Source: Cyclobacteriaceae bacterium
Lineage (GTDB): Bacteria > Bacteroidota > Bacteroidia > Cytophagales > Cyclobacteriaceae
Assembly: GCA_030589835.1 (NCBI GenBank)
Contig: JAUUZS010000200.1
Coordinates: forward strand, 1-7,428
Reading direction: 5' to 3'
DNA length: 7,428 bases
In this document: in pieces, positions 5,638 to 7,428 of the stretch
How positions within the stretch are numbered: position 1 is the stretch's first letter
Layout: each line of letters starts with the position of its first letter
The notes under the pieces: generated by a model
What the model saw: only the letters and a program-made list of their open reading frames with translations
Database searches by the model: none
What the model was told of the DNA's origin: nothing
Made by a program: the position numbers and the translations under genes

Positions 5638-6201
5638 TTGGATTTTCTTAAAAATCACGTTGAAGCACTCATTTTTTGTTCGGTGCAGCCGATAAAGGAA
5701 TTGGATATTCAATCTTGTTTGACAGAAATGTTTGATGCGGATGTGCCTTTGGAAGATATTTCAGAGGCTGTCGTGCAGTTGCAGGGAAAATATGCTTCAA
5801 CAGAATTTTCTATAGAAATATCCAAGGTTGGAGGGGGATACCTTTTTTATTCAAAACCGGCCTATCAGGCGAGTATAGGAATATTGCTGAAGCATCAATC
5901 GAAAAAAAGACTGTCAAATTCTGCACTGGAAACATTGTCCATTATCGCCTACAAGCAACCCATTATTAAGTCGGAGGTGGAGAAAATTCGTGGAGTTAAT
6001 TGCGACTATACAGTTCAAAAATTGCTTGAAAAGGAATTGATAGAAATTCAGGGTAAATCTGATGCAGTGGGGAGACCATTGATCTATGGAACCAGTAAAA
6101 ACTTCATGGAATATTTTGGGATTAATGACCTCAAAGACTTGCCTACACCCAAAGACTTCGCTCAGAAAGAAAATCTGATCGGCGGGGAAATTGAAGACTA
6201 A
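5638..6201 (+). CDS. scpB: Segregation and condensation protein B, TTG start
   Basis: ScpB is the winged-helix dimer subunit that binds the kleisin ScpA in the SMC-ScpAB condensin complex, which compacts and separates chromosomes. The 187 residues match Bacteroidota ScpB throughout. DFLKNHVEALIFCSVQP (2-18) and LTEMFDADVPLEDI (28-41) open the first winged helix. LLKHQSKKRLSNSALETLSI (83-102), AYKQPIIKSEVEKIRGVNCD (104-123), VQKLLEKELIEIQGKSDAVG (126-145) and RPLIYGTSKNFMEYFGI (146-162) form the second. The start is TTG at 5638, directly after the preceding TAA. It gives exactly the MDFLxNHxEALIFC beginning of homologues, and there is no ATG in frame before the conserved part. No spacer remains for a leader, so translation is probably coupled to the regulator gene. 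scpA is not in the window; the pseudouridine synthase downstream is a conserved neighbour of scpB in many bacteria. Confidence 0.95.
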   Translation: MDFLKNHVEALIFCSVQPIKELDIQSCLTEMFDADVPLEDISEAVVQLQGKYASTEFSIEISKVGGGYLFYSKPAYQASIGILLKHQSKKRLSNSALETLSIIAYKQPIIKSEVEKIRGVNCDYTVQKLLEKELIEIQGKSDAVGRPLIYGTSKNFMEYFGINDLKDLPTPKDFAQKENLIGGEIED

Positions 6202-6224
6202 ACTATAAATTACGCCAAAAAACC

Positions 6225-6230
6225 AGGAGG
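6225..6230 (+). promoter_or_regulatory. Perfect Shine-Dalgarno AGGAGG before the pseudouridine synthase gene
   Basis: AGGAGG ends five bases before ATG 6236 and fixes that start. No other gene in the window has one. Bacteroidota ribosomes generally hide the anti-Shine-Dalgarno end of 16S rRNA, and most genes in the phylum lack this motif, so it stands out here. Confidence 0.75.
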
Positions 6231-6235
6231 ACTTA

Positions 6236-7042
6236 ATGGGCTTTGAGAAAAAACCGTATAGAAAAAGAATAAATTCAACCAACTCGAAAGGGACTTCTAA
6301 ACCCAATAGAAGTATTGGCAAAGATAGTCTTACGTCCACCACAAGACTCAATAAATACATTGCCCAATCAGGAGTTTGTTCAAGGCGGGATGCTGATGAG
6401 CTGATCAAGTCGGGCAAGATAAAAGTCAATTCGAAGGTGATCACCGAGATGGGCTATCAGGTGAAACGCGACGATAAGGTGTATCACGGAAAAGTACTGC
6501 TGTCAAAAGAAAAGTTGGTATATCTATTAATCAATAAGCCTAAAGATTTTATTACTACTACAGACGATCCCCAAGAAAGAAAAACCGTTATGCAACTCGT
6601 GTCAAAGGCATGCGACGAGCGAATATATCCCGTTGGGCGCCTCGATAGAAATACAACCGGGGTATTACTTTTGACGAATGATGGTGAACTCTCAAAAAAA
6701 CTGACACATCCTTCGCATGAAATTAGCAAGATATATCAGATAGAGTTAAACAAGCCATTAGAAGAAGATCACTTTAATAAAATTAAAGAAGGTATTGAAC
6801 TGGAGGATGGATTGATAAAAGTAGATGATATTGCTGTTCTGGATTCTTCCGGCCTTGCCCTGGGAGTAGAGATTCACAGCGGTAAAAACAGGATCATTCG
6901 AAGGATTTTCGAATCGCTAGGGTACGAGGTTTCCAAACTCGACCGGGTGATGTTTGCCGGCCTCACCAAAAAGGATATCCCACGAGGTAAATGGCGATTT
7001 CTAAAAGACAAAGAACTGATAAAACTAAAATACCTAAAATAA
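6236..7042 (+). CDS. RluB/RsuA-family rRNA pseudouridine synthase
   Basis: Enzymes of this family turn specific uridines of rRNA into pseudouridine (RluB on 23S, RsuA on 16S). The 268-residue protein has a basic, Ser/Lys-rich extension (1-35). An S4 RNA-binding domain follows (TRLNKYIAQSGVCSRRDADELIKSGKI, about 36-62, running to about 85), then the catalytic fold. The active-site motif is YPVGRLDRNTTGVLLLTNDG (131-150), with Asp137 as the expected nucleophile. SGKNRIIRRIFESLGYEVSKL (215-235) is the conserved RNA-contacting loop typical of RluB/RsuA. Placement after scpB, 34 bases away, favours RluB, because the scpB-rluB order is widespread. I leave the symbol blank because target specificity cannot be read from sequence. 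The start is set by AGGAGG five bases upstream. No clear terminator follows directly; the hairpin at 7327-7357 may stop the transcript. Confidence 0.94.
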   Translation: MGFEKKPYRKRINSTNSKGTSKPNRSIGKDSLTSTTRLNKYIAQSGVCSRRDADELIKSGKIKVNSKVITEMGYQVKRDDKVYHGKVLLSKEKLVYLLINKPKDFITTTDDPQERKTVMQLVSKACDERIYPVGRLDRNTTGVLLLTNDGELSKKLTHPSHEISKIYQIELNKPLEEDHFNKIKEGIELEDGLIKVDDIAVLDSSGLALGVEIHSGKNRIIRRIFESLGYEVSKLDRVMFAGLTKKDIPRGKWRFLKDKELIKLKYLK

Positions 7043-7173
7043 AAAATCTTCCACCAGTTCGTTTCATGCCTATCCAAACTGTACCTGAAAACAGAATAAG
7101 GTTATATTAATGTCATTTCAAAAACACTTCTAAATCATGATATTCTATAAAATTGATCATTGGCATACCAAAA

Positions 7174-7201
7174 AATAATAGTATGCATGCATACTATTAT
7201 T
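7174..7201. repeat. Perfect 28-bp palindrome flanked by A tracts
   Basis: The left half AATAATAGTATGCA (7174-7187) is followed with no spacer by its exact reverse complement (7188-7201). Runs of A flank both sides. With no loop, it looks more like a binding site for a symmetric dimeric protein than a transcription terminator, although the minus strand does run on into TTTTT. Its role is unknown. Confidence 0.9.
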
Positions 7202-7322
7202 AAAAAAATGATTTACTTAGTGTTTGAACGGAAGCACACCAAATTAGAAATGGAAGTCCCCTTAAAGCGCTACTTATAAAATCGTTGACTAAACGGGAAC
7301 GGTGACAACTTGAAAAGTTTTT

Positions 7323-7357
7323 AAAAAAAAAGGACTCTCAAAATGAAAGTCCTTTTT
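7323..7357 (-). terminator. Rho-independent terminator of tRNA-Phe, possibly bidirectional
   Basis: On the minus strand a 13-bp stem (AAAAAGGACTTTC with GAGAGTCCTTTTT, one U-G pair) closes an ATTTT loop. A T run continues to nine bases (7331 down to 7323). It starts four bases after the tRNA 3' end. On the plus strand the same stem has one C-A mismatch and ends in TTTTT, so it could also stop the pseudouridine synthase transcript. Confidence 0.88.
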
Positions 7358-7361
7358 GAAG

Positions 7362-7428
7362 TGGTGACGAGTGGATTCGAACCACCGACTCACGGATTTT
7401 CAGTCCGATGCTCTACCAACTGAGCTAC
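7362..7428 (-). tRNA. tRNA-Phe (GAA), first 6 bases outside the window
   Basis: The minus strand gives positions 7-73 of a canonical tRNA. Visible parts are G7 and TA at 8-9, D arm GCTC-AGTTGGTA-GAGC, and anticodon arm TCGGA-CTGAAAA-TCCGT with anticodon GAA. The five-base variable loop is GAGTC, and the T arm is GGTGG-TTCGAAT-CCACT with a closing G-U. The 3' acceptor strand is CGTCACC with discriminator A. The outermost anticodon-stem pair (27-43) is U-U, a small irregularity. CCA is not encoded, so it must be added after transcription. By complementarity the missing 5' bases should read GGTGAC. Confidence 0.95.

Larger units (their letters stand above)
7043..7361. other. Gene-free spacer between the pseudouridine synthase and tRNA-Phe
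   Basis: About 320 bases separate the two convergent genes, with no credible coding sequence. A 23-codon open frame at 7208-7279 has no homology I recognise. The spacer contains a perfect 28-bp palindrome and, at its right end, the tRNA terminator hairpin. The remainder is plain AT-rich sequence. Confidence 0.6.

Noticed and set aside
5914..6444. Long minus-strand open frame of 176 codons across scpB and the pseudouridine synthase
   Set aside because: It lies antisense to two confidently identified genes and its translation is low-complexity hydrophobic sequence with no family match, so it is a shadow.
7174..7201. The 28-bp palindrome as a plain transcription terminator
   Set aside because: It has no loop, an AT-rich stem and A's after it on the plus strand, and the minus-strand tRNA already has a strong terminator upstream of it.
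7208..7279. 23-codon open frame after the 28-bp palindrome
   Set aside because: No recognised family, no leader signal, and expected by chance in AT-rich sequence.
1..7428. CRISPR array, insertion sequence, phage or defence system
   Set aside because: No regular direct repeats, transposase motifs, terminal repeats with target duplications, or defence-type domains were seen.

Overview
The window looks like ordinary chromosome from a member of the Bacteroidota, most likely the order Cytophagales. The phylum call rests on several things: a DUF4783 secreted protein, a DUF6787 membrane protein, a two-cysteine TraR/DksA-type regulator, a ScpB of the Bacteroidota kind, promoter-like TAnnTTTG boxes in place of E. 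coli-type -10 boxes, mostly absent Shine-Dalgarno sequences, and AT-rich spacers. The order-level call is weaker. I found no phage, insertion sequence, CRISPR array or defence module.

Left part, minus strand (1-1780): three genes read right to left. They are a secreted DUF4783 protein, nadC (quinolinate phosphoribosyltransferase of NAD synthesis, probably starting at GTG 1297) and the first 128 codons of a small two-helix membrane protein resembling the YcxB family, which runs off the left edge.

Middle part (1938-4771): divergent from the first cluster is a 2,3-bisphosphoglycerate-dependent phosphoglycerate mutase gene (gpmA). It is whole except for one in-frame TAA at codon 141, which separates the two catalytic histidines. 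Seven bases after its stop a TTG-started gene encodes an unrecognised lipoprotein, ending in a hairpin that overlaps its stop codon. A tandem universal stress protein gene on the minus strand converges on it and has its own terminator. Divergent from that gene, behind a good Bacteroidota-type promoter, is a DUF6787 two-helix membrane protein.

Right part (4772-7428): a 482-base gene-free stretch ends in a promoter-like region with a 9-bp inverted repeat. It leads to a three-gene set on the plus strand: a TraR/DksA-family regulator, scpB (condensin subunit, TTG start directly abutting the previous stop) and an RluB/RsuA-type rRNA pseudouridine synthase. The last has a perfect AGGAGG, unusual in this phylum. 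A 319-base gene-free spacer with a perfect 28-bp palindrome follows, and then a minus-strand tRNA-Phe(GAA) cut by the right edge, with its terminator.

The genes are housekeeping: NAD synthesis, glycolysis, stress response, chromosome segregation and ribosome modification. I do not see a new biological system. The points most worth a second look are the gpmA nonsense codon, the AGGAGG in front of the pseudouridine synthase, the 28-bp palindrome and the inverted repeat at the regulator's promoter.
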